From NCBI GenBank assembly GCA_028277395.1, contig JANQGJ010000088.1, positions 1-37,390 on the forward strand: a stretch of DNA of 37,390 nucleotides. Reading direction: 5' to 3'. Shown in pieces: positions 24,566 to 32,878 of the stretch. Position 1 is the stretch's first letter; each line of letters opens with the position of its first letter. A program made the translations under genes and the position numbers. This stretch comes from Bacteroidales bacterium (lineage in GTDB: Bacteria > Bacteroidota > Bacteroidia > Bacteroidales > F082). The notes beneath the pieces are model-generated. The model saw only the letters and a program-made list of their open reading frames with translations. It was not told where the DNA came from and did no database searches.

Positions 24566-25189
24566 ATGGCAGAAATAAAATTAAGATTCATCAACAAATC
24601 AACAGACAAATCGAATTCAAATGTTGTGATTTTTCAAAAAAACCAATCAATTCAATCAGATGATGAGATAGTAGCCTGGAAAGTAATAGAAAATTGCAGC
24701 ACCAACGAGCATCATGACTTTCGCCTACCTATGAACATCCAGGTAGCAGCATCTGATTCATGGGGGAACTTCACACCAAAGCTTGATGCTTATAACGGAC
24801 ATGCTTTTGATATGATACCTGATCGTGATGGCGATACCCTTAAGTTATCATCCACACCAAGCAAATCAAGTAAAGAGGTGGAAGTAAGAAACAATTTATA
24901 CAAAGGAAGCATTAACGCAAACATTTACAAGGACGGTAAATTACTTGCAGTGAAGTCAGCCATAGTACCCGGACAAATAGCTAGTTTCCAGATGCCTAAG
25001 AAGATTTGGATCGGGGTAATCTCCAACGTCAGAGAGGGAGAAATAATTAATCCGGCTGATGTTAATCAGGTAAATACTGAGCTCGACCTTCTTGGAGTTG
25101 CAAGTGCAGATATCGTAATGACCGGTGGAGACCCGGGAAAGCCTGCAACAGAATATACCTTCAAACTTGAAAACAAAGTATACGTATAG
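24566..25189 (+). CDS. Isolated cytoplasmic protein of unknown function
   Basis: A 207-residue soluble protein with no signal peptide, lipobox or membrane segment, which I cannot name. The visible parts are an N-terminal strand pattern (IKLRFINKSTDKSNSNVVIF), an AWKVIENC segment with Cys44, then VAASDSWGNFTPKLDAYNGH (about 61-80). A second half follows with NNLYKGSINANIYKDGKLLAVK and a C-terminal block LGVASADIVMTGGDPGKPAT (about 177-196). It looks like two beta-rich halves. The gene stands alone between 439 nt and 370 nt of non-coding sequence, after tRNA-Glu. It is a convincing gene: it starts at ATG and its codon use looks like its neighbours'. I could not assign function. Confidence 0.75.
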   Translation: MAEIKLRFINKSTDKSNSNVVIFQKNQSIQSDDEIVAWKVIENCSTNEHHDFRLPMNIQVAASDSWGNFTPKLDAYNGHAFDMIPDRDGDTLKLSSTPSKSSKEVEVRNNLYKGSINANIYKDGKLLAVKSAIVPGQIASFQMPKKIWIGVISNVREGEIINPADVNQVNTELDLLGVASADIVMTGGDPGKPATEYTFKLENKVYV

Positions 25190-25559
25190 TATAAGTGGTT
25201 TTCAGGTAAGATAATGATCAAATCATTTGACAGACCAGGACAAAATCTGGTCAGTCAATTAAAGTTATAAGCTACTCTTGTATTTTAAACGGCATAAACA
25301 TTAACAAGACTGCTATTATGTATACTATGTTACGTTTCCTGTGAGATATTATCAGCTCGAACTACTTTAAAGATCAAGAGGAGATACAGGCTAATATTGT
25401 ATTAGTCAGAAAATACAAAACCACATACTTAAGAGGTTATACCCGAGTACCAAATATCCATACTTGCTTTTTTACGTAGTAAATTTCTATTATAACACTA
25501 TAAAACCAATAAAACTTGTAAATTGCAGATCATTATTATTTTCATTTGTTTACATAGCA
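25190..25559. other. Intergenic region with a hairpin
   Basis: This 370-nt gap holds a hairpin at 25227-25258 (separate entry) and otherwise AT-rich sequence. An upstream in-frame TTG at 25464 extends the following gene's frame, but the peptide it would add (FYVVNFYYNTIKPIK...) looks like translated non-coding DNA, so it is left out. No exact TAnnTTTG box was found. Confidence 0.55.
25227..25258 (+). terminator. Probable terminator of the isolated gene
   Basis: The arms TTGAC-A-GACCAG and CTGGTC-A-GTCAA form an 11-bp stem interrupted by one A-A mismatch around an 8-nt loop. It lies 38 nt after the stop at 25189. No long T-run follows, so termination is likely but not certain. Confidence 0.5.
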
Positions 25560-26999
25560 ATGAGGAACATACTCAAAATATTATTGTTAAACCTGCTGGT
25601 ATATACTTCTGTATTTTCTCAAAACTATTACCAGGTTGACACACTTGATGAAGACAGGACAAAATCCATACGCTTAAAAATACCGGAAGGAGTTGAAGAA
25701 GTGGAGGGAATATTAATGATGGGTAATCCCTGGGAAGGAAGTACATTGTTCTTCGTTGATGATACAATAGGAACTGCATATGCGAAAAGCATAAACTTTG
25801 TAATGATGGGTACTTCGCTTTGGGGCAGGTTTAAGCATATGGAAGAATTCGAAATATTCGAATATTTAATCGATAGTCTTGCAATAATGTCTGGTCACCC
25901 TGAGATTTCTGATGCACCGTTTATTATTTTCGGATGTTCAAACGGAGGACAGATGGCACATAGCTATAATACCCTGCGTCCGGAAAAATGCATTGCTTTT
26001 CTTGTTGACAAAGGTGGATATTATATAAATCCCATTCCTGATACATCAGCATTGAAAACTCCGGGATTACTAGTGGCAGGAGACCAGGATTTGCAATACA
26101 GAATCGATGCAATTAATGATCTTTTTTATGACAACAGACCAAGAGGAGCGCTATGGTCTCATATTTTGGCACAAAACACAGGACATGTAAGGGTTACGGA
26201 GACACATAATATGTTTTTAATACTTTCACAGGCAGCCTATGAACTGCGATATCCTGCAGATCAAAGACCGGTTAACGGACCTGTACAGTTAAGAGATGTC
26301 ATAGCTGCAGATGGCTGGCTTTCAGACTCAACAACATGGGATAAAGGAATCATAGATGTTTTTGATTTCAACAGTTACAGTAATAACCGGGACTCCGCAA
26401 GCTGGCATATAAACAAAGATCTGGCCTATTGTTTTGCTGCCCACTCTTCATATAACAGGATAACACGATTAGCAAAGATATCTGATAAAGTTGTTGATAG
26501 CGGGGATATTGTTAATTATGAATTCAAAATAACAAAGCAGTGGGATAGCATAATAATGTACAACAGATCTAATAAAATTGGAGCATACTATTCATCAACC
26601 GACACTATATTTGATTTTGACTATGAACTTTCGAAAACGGGCTTTAATGCTATATTTTCAAAAGTATATTTATCGTCAGGAGATAGTAGTGTAACCAATC
26701 TTGGTGTAGTTTTTGTAAATGGTGAAATCGAACCAATACTAACCACCAATGACAATCATCCGGAAGAAAAGGCTGATTTAATTAATGTATTTCCAAACCC
26801 GTCAAATGGTGTTATAAATATAGAGTTTCAGGATTATGGTCCTAAAACTATCATGGTTTATAAAATTTCAGGAGAACTTATTTTGGAAGAAGTCTGCTAC
26901 AATTCACCCCATAAATTAAGTTTAAAATCCAAAGGAATATATCTTATCAGTGTTATTTCAGGAAATAGCAATACAACCAAGAAAGTAATAATAAAATAG
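25560..26999 (+). CDS. T9SS-exported alpha/beta hydrolase
   Basis: A 479-residue exported hydrolase, starting at ATG 25560. A signal peptide covers about 1-21 (ILKILLLNLLVYTSVFSQ). The alpha/beta-hydrolase fold covers about 35-235. The nucleophile motif is GCSNGG (125-130, Ser127 in GxSxG), the acid is D175 or D177 in LVAGDQD and the histidine is H209 in NTGHVR, so a complete triad is visible. Residues about 235-400 are an extra beta-rich region. The C-terminal 65 or so residues (NVFPNPSNGVINIEF...TTKKVIIK) form a type A T9SS sorting domain. The substrate, perhaps an ester or peptide, is unknown. It has no obvious operon partner; the TPP riboswitch of the next gene begins 51 nt after its stop. 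Confidence 0.82.
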   Translation: MRNILKILLLNLLVYTSVFSQNYYQVDTLDEDRTKSIRLKIPEGVEEVEGILMMGNPWEGSTLFFVDDTIGTAYAKSINFVMMGTSLWGRFKHMEEFEIFEYLIDSLAIMSGHPEISDAPFIIFGCSNGGQMAHSYNTLRPEKCIAFLVDKGGYYINPIPDTSALKTPGLLVAGDQDLQYRIDAINDLFYDNRPRGALWSHILAQNTGHVRVTETHNMFLILSQAAYELRYPADQRPVNGPVQLRDVIAADGWLSDSTTWDKGIIDVFDFNSYSNNRDSASWHINKDLAYCFAAHSSYNRITRLAKISDKVVDSGDIVNYEFKITKQWDSIIMYNRSNKIGAYYSSTDTIFDFDYELSKTGFNAIFSKVYLSSGDSSVTNLGVVFVNGEIEPILTTNDNHPEEKADLINVFPNPSNGVINIEFQDYGPKTIMVYKISGELILEEVCYNSPHKLSLKSKGIYLISVISGNSNTTKKVIIK

Positions 27000-27031
27000 G
27001 CTGAAATATACTCCGATTAAAAACAATTAAT

Positions 27032-27039
27032 TACTTTTG
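27032..27039 (+). promoter_or_regulatory. Candidate -7 box of the TPP riboswitch transcript
   Basis: TACTTTTG matches TAnnTTTG, 11 nt before the first base of the riboswitch P1 stem, the spacing expected if transcription starts right at the riboswitch. No -33 TTG is seen. Confidence 0.5.
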
Positions 27040-27050
27040 CAGCAATTACC

Positions 27051-27132
27051 AATAGGGGTGCCTCAAAACACGGGCTGAGATTATACCCTCTGAACCTGAT
27101 ACGGATAATGCCGTTGTAGGGAAAGGGCTATT
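27051..27132 (+). ncRNA. TPP riboswitch (THI element)
   Basis: The thiamin pyrophosphate aptamer is recognised by its conserved core: GGGGTGCC, CTGAGA (27075-27080), ACCCTCTGAACCTGAT, GGATAATGCC and GTAGGGAAA. The P1 stem is AATAG (27051-27055) with CTATT (27128-27132). It precedes a TonB receptor, 57 nt before its start codon. No clear T-rich terminator follows, and the start codon lies within reach, so control may be at translation initiation. When TPP is plentiful, receptor synthesis should fall. Confidence 0.96.
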
Positions 27133-27188
27133 ACAACCCATAAGGCTTTCTTCTATTGATTTTAATAAACTATAAAATCAAAAGAGTT

Positions 27189-29597
27189 ATGCAAAAAAAT
27201 TATTTTTTATTATTGATGTTAGTGTTATCACCAGTTTTCATGATAGCACAATTTTCCCTCAGCGGAAAAATCAGAAACACCGATGGAAACCTTCCACTTT
27301 CAGGAGCTCATATAACGATCCAGAAGACCGGGCTCTCAACTTATTCTGATAAAGATGGTTTATATCAGATCACGAATATTAATGCAGGAACTTACAATGT
27401 TAAAGTAACATATGTAGGTATGGAGTCAGTAACTGAGGAAATTGACATTACGTCGAACATGACAAAAGATTTTTTACTCAGCCCGACTATGATATTAAGT
27501 GATGAAGTTATTATTTCAGCAATCAGGGCAACTGATGAATCTCCAACTACTTATACTGTAATGAACCAGTCAGAGATTGAAAAAAGAAATACAGGTAAGG
27601 ATCTTCCATATATCCTGAAATCCACACCTTCAGTGGTTGTAACATCCGATGCCGGTGCAGGAATTGGCTATACAGGTATGAGAATAAGAGGAACAGATTT
27701 AACAGGCATTAATGTTACCCTGAACGGTGTTCCTGTAAATGATGGAGAATCTCATAGTGTATATTTTGTTGACCTTCCTGATCTTGCATCATCCATTAAT
27801 GATGTTCAAATACAACGAGGAGTAGGAACATCAACAAATGGAGCTGCTTCATTTGGAGCCAGTATAAATATTAAAACCGGGGAATACAACCTGGATCCTC
27901 ATGCTGAGATTAGTAGTGCTGCCGGTTCATTTAATACATTAAAAAACACTGTAAAGTTTGGTTCAGGACTTTTAAATGATCATTGGGTTTTTAACGGAAG
28001 ACTGAGCAAGGTTCAATCAGATGGTTATGTTGACAGAGCTTCTTCGGATTTGAAAAGTGCCTATTTTTCAGGTGGATATTATGGTAAAAACGATATTCTG
28101 AAAGCGATTGTATTACTTGGTGATGAAAAAACATATCAATCCTGGTATGGTATTCCAAAAGACAGTCTTGAAACTAACAGAACTTATAATCCTGCGGGTG
28201 AAATGCTGGATGAAGATGGTAATTTTATCGGGTATTACGACAACCAGACTGATAATTATGTTCAGAATTATTATCAGTTGCACTATGCACATATGTTCAA
28301 TGATAATTTAAACATAGCATCAACAGCTTTTTTAACTACAGGTAAGGGTTATTATGAAAGTTACAAAAACGATGAAGACTTTGCTGATTATGGATATCCT
28401 GATGTAATAATTGGAGGTGATACAATAACATCAACAAATTTAATACAGCAAAAATGGCTTGATAATAAATTCTATGGGATTAACCTGGCACTTAATTATG
28501 ATACCCGGAAACTTAAACTGAACATTGGCGGTGGCTGGAGTTATTATGATGGCGATCACTACGGAAAAGTTATATGGGCCCAATATTCAACAATTGAACA
28601 ACAGGGTAAGAACTGGTACTTCAATACCGGTACAAAATCAGATATTAATTTCTTTGCCAAAGCAAACTATAGCCTGAACAGTAAGATTAATTTATATGGA
28701 GACCTGCAATACCGTACCATTAAGTATGATATTGAAGGAACTCATGACGATTTAAGGGATTTAACCCAATCACATGAGTTTGATTTTTTCAATCCGAAAG
28801 CTGGAATTTTCTACAATATAAACGAACAACAGAGTTTATATTTCTCGGCAGGTATCGCAAACAGGGAACCAAGCAGGTCTGTTTATCGTGACTCCGATAC
28901 AACACAGGACATTTCACCCGAAAGGCTTCTTGACTTTGAACTGGGTTACAAATACGAAACAAGATCATTTTTAGTTGAAGCAAACCTGTTCTACATGGAC
29001 TACAGGGACCAACTGGTTCTTACCGGTAAAATAAATAATGTTGGAGATGCTATTAAAACCAATGTTGACAAAAGTTACAGGGCAGGTATTGAATTAATGG
29101 CCGGTGCAAGATTTTTGAAAATCTTTGAATGGAATATAAATACCACATTTAGTGAAAATAAAATAAAGGATTTCGTAGCGTACGTAGACAACTGGAGCTA
29201 TCCATGGCTACAAATTCCAGATACATTAGGTACTACCGACATTTCCTTCTCCCCATCAGTAATTATGTCCAGTGATTTAAGTGTACGTCCTGTGAAAAAC
29301 CTTAAACTTAGTTTATTTTCCAAATATGTTGGTCGTCAGTATATTGATAATACTTCAAATAAGGATCGAAGTCTTGATCCATACTTTGTAAACAATTTCA
29401 ATATTTATTATACAATAAAAACTGATTTCATAAAACAAATTGACCTCTTGTTAAGCCTGAACAATATATTTAATACCCAATATGAAACAAATGCCTGGGT
29501 TTACAGATATTACAGTGATGGTAACGAGTACAATATGAATGGTTATTTTCCTCAGGCAGAATTTAACTTCATGTTTGGTGTAAACCTTAAATTCTAG
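27189..29597 (+). CDS. TonB-dependent receptor under TPP control (predicted thiamin or thiamin-precursor importer)
   Basis: An 802-residue outer-membrane receptor. The start is set at ATG 27189, giving a signal peptide (MQKNYFLLLMLVLSPVFMIAQ); the in-frame TTG at 27156 would add 11 residues without a better signal. Domains are carboxypeptidase-regulatory-like (about 22-105), plug (about 125-235, with RIRGTDLTGINVTLNGVPVN) and barrel to the end (FNFMFGVNLKF). A TPP riboswitch controls it, so thiamin or a pyrimidine or thiazole precursor is the likely substrate, as known for thiamin receptors of Bacteroides. Unlike the usual Bacteroidota arrangement, no PnuT or thiamin pyrophosphokinase gene follows. 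A small secreted protein gene lies 136 nt downstream. Confidence 0.9.
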   Translation: MQKNYFLLLMLVLSPVFMIAQFSLSGKIRNTDGNLPLSGAHITIQKTGLSTYSDKDGLYQITNINAGTYNVKVTYVGMESVTEEIDITSNMTKDFLLSPTMILSDEVIISAIRATDESPTTYTVMNQSEIEKRNTGKDLPYILKSTPSVVVTSDAGAGIGYTGMRIRGTDLTGINVTLNGVPVNDGESHSVYFVDLPDLASSINDVQIQRGVGTSTNGAASFGASINIKTGEYNLDPHAEISSAAGSFNTLKNTVKFGSGLLNDHWVFNGRLSKVQSDGYVDRASSDLKSAYFSGGYYGKNDILKAIVLLGDEKTYQSWYGIPKDSLETNRTYNPAGEMLDEDGNFIGYYDNQTDNYVQNYYQLHYAHMFNDNLNIASTAFLTTGKGYYESYKNDEDFADYGYPDVIIGGDTITSTNLIQQKWLDNKFYGINLALNYDTRKLKLNIGGGWSYYDGDHYGKVIWAQYSTIEQQGKNWYFNTGTKSDINFFAKANYSLNSKINLYGDLQYRTIKYDIEGTHDDLRDLTQSHEFDFFNPKAGIFYNINEQQSLYFSAGIANREPSRSVYRDSDTTQDISPERLLDFELGYKYETRSFLVEANLFYMDYRDQLVLTGKINNVGDAIKTNVDKSYRAGIELMAGARFLKIFEWNINTTFSENKIKDFVAYVDNWSYPWLQIPDTLGTTDISFSPSVIMSSDLSVRPVKNLKLSLFSKYVGRQYIDNTSNKDRSLDPYFVNNFNIYYTIKTDFIKQIDLLLSLNNIFNTQYETNAWVYRYYSDGNEYNMNGYFPQAEFNFMFGVNLKF

Positions 29598-29733
29598 TTA
29601 TCAGTTTAAAAAGAAGTTCAAATATTCAATTAAAACATACGAATACAGATAATGTATTTGCGATTATTCATTTAGTTTGCTAATTGCTGATTCTCAAAGG
29701 TATCTTTACACAAATAAAAGTTAAGAATCTCAG

Positions 29734-30084
29734 ATGAGGCAATTAGCGGCACTAATTATCATAATTATAACAGGTGTAATTTCTGTTAACTCTCAAACAA
29801 TTGAACTCAAAGGTGAACAGATAAAAAAATCAGATCATGAAAAAGCTGTTTTGAAGTGCACTCCTGTAAAGATCACCAAATCGATGAAAATTACAAAGGC
29901 TGAAGGAAATTGTAATGGTTTCTGGATTGAAAAAGGTAGTGAAACGATCCATAAGTTTGAGAACCTTACTGAACCTATCGGTACAGTTTTATCACCGGGA
30001 ATCTATTACATATATCCATATATGAAAGAAAAAACTGAGGTCTCCGATATTTCGGTTACATTAAAACATTATAATTCAGGATAG
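29734..30084 (+). CDS. Small secreted protein downstream of the thiamin receptor
   Basis: A 116-residue secreted protein of unknown function. A signal peptide covers about 1-20 (AALIIIIITGVISVNSQ). The mature part is small and beta-rich, with Lys and Glu residues spaced as in short sandwich domains (IEKGSETIHKFENL, about 69-82; GIYYIYPYMKEKTEV, about 89-103) and two cysteines, C42 and C59. There is no catalytic motif. It follows the TPP-controlled receptor by 136 nt with a terminator after it, so the two may share a transcript. It could be a periplasmic partner, but nothing in the sequence proves it. Confidence 0.6.
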   Translation: MRQLAALIIIIITGVISVNSQTIELKGEQIKKSDHEKAVLKCTPVKITKSMKITKAEGNCNGFWIEKGSETIHKFENLTEPIGTVLSPGIYYIYPYMKEKTEVSDISVTLKHYNSG

Positions 30085-30125
30085 GAATTATTTCAAATAT
30101 TAATAATTGATTTTTTTTGGTTAAT

Positions 30126-30154
30126 AAAGGCTTTCTTATGGAGAGCCTTTTTTT
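30126..30154 (+). terminator. Rho-independent terminator after the small secreted protein
   Basis: AAGGCTTTC (30127-30135) pairs with GAGAGCCTT (30141-30149), a 9-bp stem with one G-U pair and a 5-nt loop, followed by TTTTT. It lies 42 nt after the stop at 30084 and would end the riboswitch-receptor transcription unit. Confidence 0.88.
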
Positions 30155-30335
30155 AAGATAGATTCTCTGCATCTTCATTTCAATTAAGGAACCTGCACAA
30201 AACCACAGTGTATTTCACTAATTATTAGCTATTTAATAAATAATCCATCATAAACATTACTAACACATTCTTTATATAATTATATTGCAGGAATTTGTTT
30301 TTAATGAAATATATATCAATATAAAAAGCTTAGTC

Positions 30336-30851
30336 ATGGATTTTTTTAAGGTAATAAAAGAACGCGAAAGTGTCAGGGATTATGATCCGGATAAAAAAAT
30401 AGAAAAAGACAAATTGATCAAAATACTTGAAGCCGGAAGAATTGCACCTTCAGCTGCAAACCGGCAGCCCTGGAAATTCATAGTTATATCCTCCAACGAA
30501 ATGCTCCATAAAGTTAGACAATGTTACCACAGGGAATGGTTTAAAAACGCTCCTCACATTCTGGTGGTTACTGGTAATAAATCAGAATCATGGATAAGAC
30601 AGGATAAATATAACTCTATCGAAACAGATCTTACAATTGCCATGGACCACATGATCCTTGCCGCTGAAGCAGAAGGAATTGGCACCTGCTGGATAGCTGC
30701 ATTCGATTATGATATCCTAAGAAATGCGTTGAAATTAGATACTGACCAGGTTATTTTTAGTATAACACCGCTTGGATACCAAAATGAAGGATATCACAAA
30801 AAACATAATAAAATAAGAAAATCTTTTGAGGAGGTGGTTGAGTTTGTCTAA
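30336..30851 (+). CDS. Nitroreductase family protein
   Basis: A 171-residue flavoprotein of the nitroreductase family, using FMN and NAD(P)H. The start is ATG 30336; an upstream TTG at 30285 adds 17 residues that do not resemble the family. Motifs are RESVRDYDPDKKI (about 9-21), IAPSAANRQPWKF (about 36-48) with the FMN-phosphate-binding Ser/Arg residues, and GIGTCWIAA (about 111-119). The family reduces nitro-aromatics, quinones or other electrophiles; the natural substrate is unknown. Its stop is directly adjacent to the stop of the opposite-strand aminotransferase. No TAnnTTTG box was found upstream. Confidence 0.9.
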   Translation: MDFFKVIKERESVRDYDPDKKIEKDKLIKILEAGRIAPSAANRQPWKFIVISSNEMLHKVRQCYHREWFKNAPHILVVTGNKSESWIRQDKYNSIETDLTIAMDHMILAAEAEGIGTCWIAAFDYDILRNALKLDTDQVIFSITPLGYQNEGYHKKHNKIRKSFEEVVEFV

Positions 30852-32060
30852 CTAACTCAGTTTAGCCAAAGCCTCCTTAATTCTGCTAACAGCCTCTGCA
30901 ATCAGATCTTTTGATGTGGCATATGATAACCTGATACATTCAGGACTACCAAAAGCTTCACCTGGCACTAATGCTACATGGGCTTTATTCAACAGATACA
31001 TACATAGCTCCGTACTATTGTGTATAATGGTCTCGCCGTCAGATTTGCCATAGTAATAGCTAACATCAGGGAATAAATAAAAGGCTCCGTTTGGTACATT
31101 TGATTTCATTCCCGGGATATCCTTTACCAGATCAACAAGCAGATCTCTTCTTTCTTCAAAAGCCTGCAACATGGTTTTGAGAGCTTCTGATGTTTTCGGA
31201 TCAGTTTTCACAGCCTCAAGTGCAGCCATTTGTGAGATGGTACCGGTACCTGAAGTATACTGTCCCTGAATTTTGGTACAGGCATCAGCAATAAACTTTG
31301 GTCCGGCAACATATCCTATTCTCCATCCTGTCATTGCCATTCCTTTTGATACTCCGTTCACAATAACAACCTGATCAGTAATTTCATCAAACGAAGCCAG
31401 GCTCTCATGTTTCCCATCAAAGTTTATATATTCATAGATCTCGTCGGCTACTATTACAATATCAGGATGTTTAACCAGAACATCAGCTAAAGCTTTAAGT
31501 TCTTCGCGTGAATAAACAGATCCGGTTGGATTACTTGGCGAATTAAACAAGAATGCTTTAGTCTTTGGGGTGATTGCTTTTTCCAGTTGTTCAGGAGTAA
31601 CTTTGAAATCGTTATCAATTCCGGCATCTATTACCACAGGCGTACCTCCGGATAACTTAACCATTTCAGGGTATGATACCCAATAGGGAGCAGGTATTAT
31701 TACTTCATCTCCATCATTCAATATGCACATAAACACATTAATCAAAGAGTGCTTGGCCCCGGTTGAAACAACTATCTGATCTGGTTTAAAATCCAATCCG
31801 TTATCACGCTTTAGTTTACCGGCAATCGCCTCACGAAGTTCTAAAAAACCAGGAACAGGTGGATAGTGGGTAATATTATTGTCAATTGCAACTTTACCGG
31901 CCTGCTTAACATTCTCTGGTGTATCAAAATCAGGCTCTCCAATACTTAAAGTTATTACATCTATTCCATTTGCTTTCAATTCACGGCTTAACCTTGTCAT
32001 TTCCAGTGTAGCTGATTCTCCAAGGTTTAGAATTCTATCTGATAATATTCTATTATTCAC
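30852..32060 (-). CDS. Class I PLP aminotransferase (aspartate aminotransferase-like)
   Basis: A 402-residue fold-type I aminotransferase, the usual length for the bacterial AspB-like class. The PLP lysine is K239 in VNGVSKGMAMTGWRIGY. NSPSNPTG (173-180), ADEIYEYI (205-212) and the C-terminal substrate-carboxylate Arg in IRLSYA are all present. GEPDFDTP and the HYPPVPG motif resemble aspartate/prephenate-type aminotransferases of the I-gamma subfamily. Aspartate with 2-oxoglutarate is the most likely pair, but prephenate or an aromatic amino acid cannot be excluded. The 3' end meets the nitroreductase stop exactly. A -7 box lies 23 nt upstream of the start. Confidence 0.92.
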   Translation of the reverse strand: MNNRILSDRILNLGESATLEMTRLSRELKANGIDVITLSIGEPDFDTPENVKQAGKVAIDNNITHYPPVPGFLELREAIAGKLKRDNGLDFKPDQIVVSTGAKHSLINVFMCILNDGDEVIIPAPYWVSYPEMVKLSGGTPVVIDAGIDNDFKVTPEQLEKAITPKTKAFLFNSPSNPTGSVYSREELKALADVLVKHPDIVIVADEIYEYINFDGKHESLASFDEITDQVVIVNGVSKGMAMTGWRIGYVAGPKFIADACTKIQGQYTSGTGTISQMAALEAVKTDPKTSEALKTMLQAFEERRDLLVDLVKDIPGMKSNVPNGAFYLFPDVSYYYGKSDGETIIHNSTELCMYLLNKAHVALVPGEAFGSPECIRLSYATSKDLIAEAVSRIKEALAKLS

Positions 32061-32082
32061 GACTCCTATCTTTTAAAAAGGG

Positions 32083-32090
32083 CAAATATA
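32083..32090 (-). promoter_or_regulatory. Candidate -7 box of the aminotransferase gene
   Basis: The minus strand reads TATATTTG, an exact TAnnTTTG match, 23 nt upstream of the start at 32060. No -33 TTG is seen. Confidence 0.45.
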
Positions 32091-32309
32091 ATACTAAAAA
32101 TTATCCCCGTAATCGTTTGTTAAAAGAATAACACAAAATGATATTATTATTTCAAATCATCAGATATCATATTATAATTTAAGAACAAAGAAACAGCATA
32201 CACAACTGTTACCCGCCAATACCAACTGCTACTTAATAAAATAATTATTATTACTGACAAAGTTGAAAATATGTTGTTATTTTGTAATCCTGATTATAAA
32301 TAAAAAACA

Positions 32310-32876
32310 ATGACAGAATTAATTGAAATATTAAAGGTTCTATTACCATCTGTAATTATCCTTGCTGTTGTATATGTAATGCTCAGGGAATTTTCGAAGC
32401 AAAATACCAAACAGTTTAACTATCTTCGTGATCAACATGAACTACAGATCATTAAATTAAACAGAGAGTTTAAAACCAAAAGTGATAAGATAAGCATTCC
32501 TCTTAAGTTTCAGGCATATGAAAGGATGGCCCTGTTTTTAGAACGTATTAATCCAACCAATTTGTTAACAAGGGTACTAAAAACCAAATCAAGAGTTGGA
32601 GTACTGCACACTTCACTTTTATCAACAATCAGGGATGAATACGAACACAATATGTCGCAACAATTATATGTATCTGATAGCTCCTGGGAACTTATTAAAG
32701 CAGCAAAAGAAGATGTTATAAGAATGATTAATACTGCTGCATCCAAGTTTGATTCGGGTGATGATGCTTCGGGTTTTGCACAGGAAATAATTTCTAACGG
32801 ATTTACAAACCAAAATAATCCAATAGAAGCAGCGCTTAAAGAGCTTAAAGAAGACATTAGAAAAAATTTTGATTAG
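32310..32876 (+). CDS. DUF7935-type membrane-anchored protein
   Basis: A 188-residue protein with one N-terminal membrane segment (about 8-27, LKVLLPSVIILAVVYVML) and a long helical cytoplasmic part. The segment LKFQAYERMALFLERINPTNL (about 67-87) matches a recurring Bacteroidota family (DUF7935 as I recall) whose function is unknown. The gene begins a run of five genes on the plus strand. Its stop is 2 nt before the next gene. The start codon is ATG. It probably acts at the membrane; nothing more specific is visible. Confidence 0.8.
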   Translation: MTELIEILKVLLPSVIILAVVYVMLREFSKQNTKQFNYLRDQHELQIIKLNREFKTKSDKISIPLKFQAYERMALFLERINPTNLLTRVLKTKSRVGVLHTSLLSTIRDEYEHNMSQQLYVSDSSWELIKAAKEDVIRMINTAASKFDSGDDASGFAQEIISNGFTNQNNPIEAALKELKEDIRKNFD

Positions 32877-32878
32877 AA

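Noticed and set aside
25464..25559. Upstream TTG start for the T9SS hydrolase
   Set aside because: It would place 32 unlike residues before a normal signal peptide that begins at ATG 25560.
27133..27188. Rho-independent terminator as TPP expression platform
   Set aside because: No stem followed by a T-run could be found between the aptamer and the start codon; translational control is more likely.
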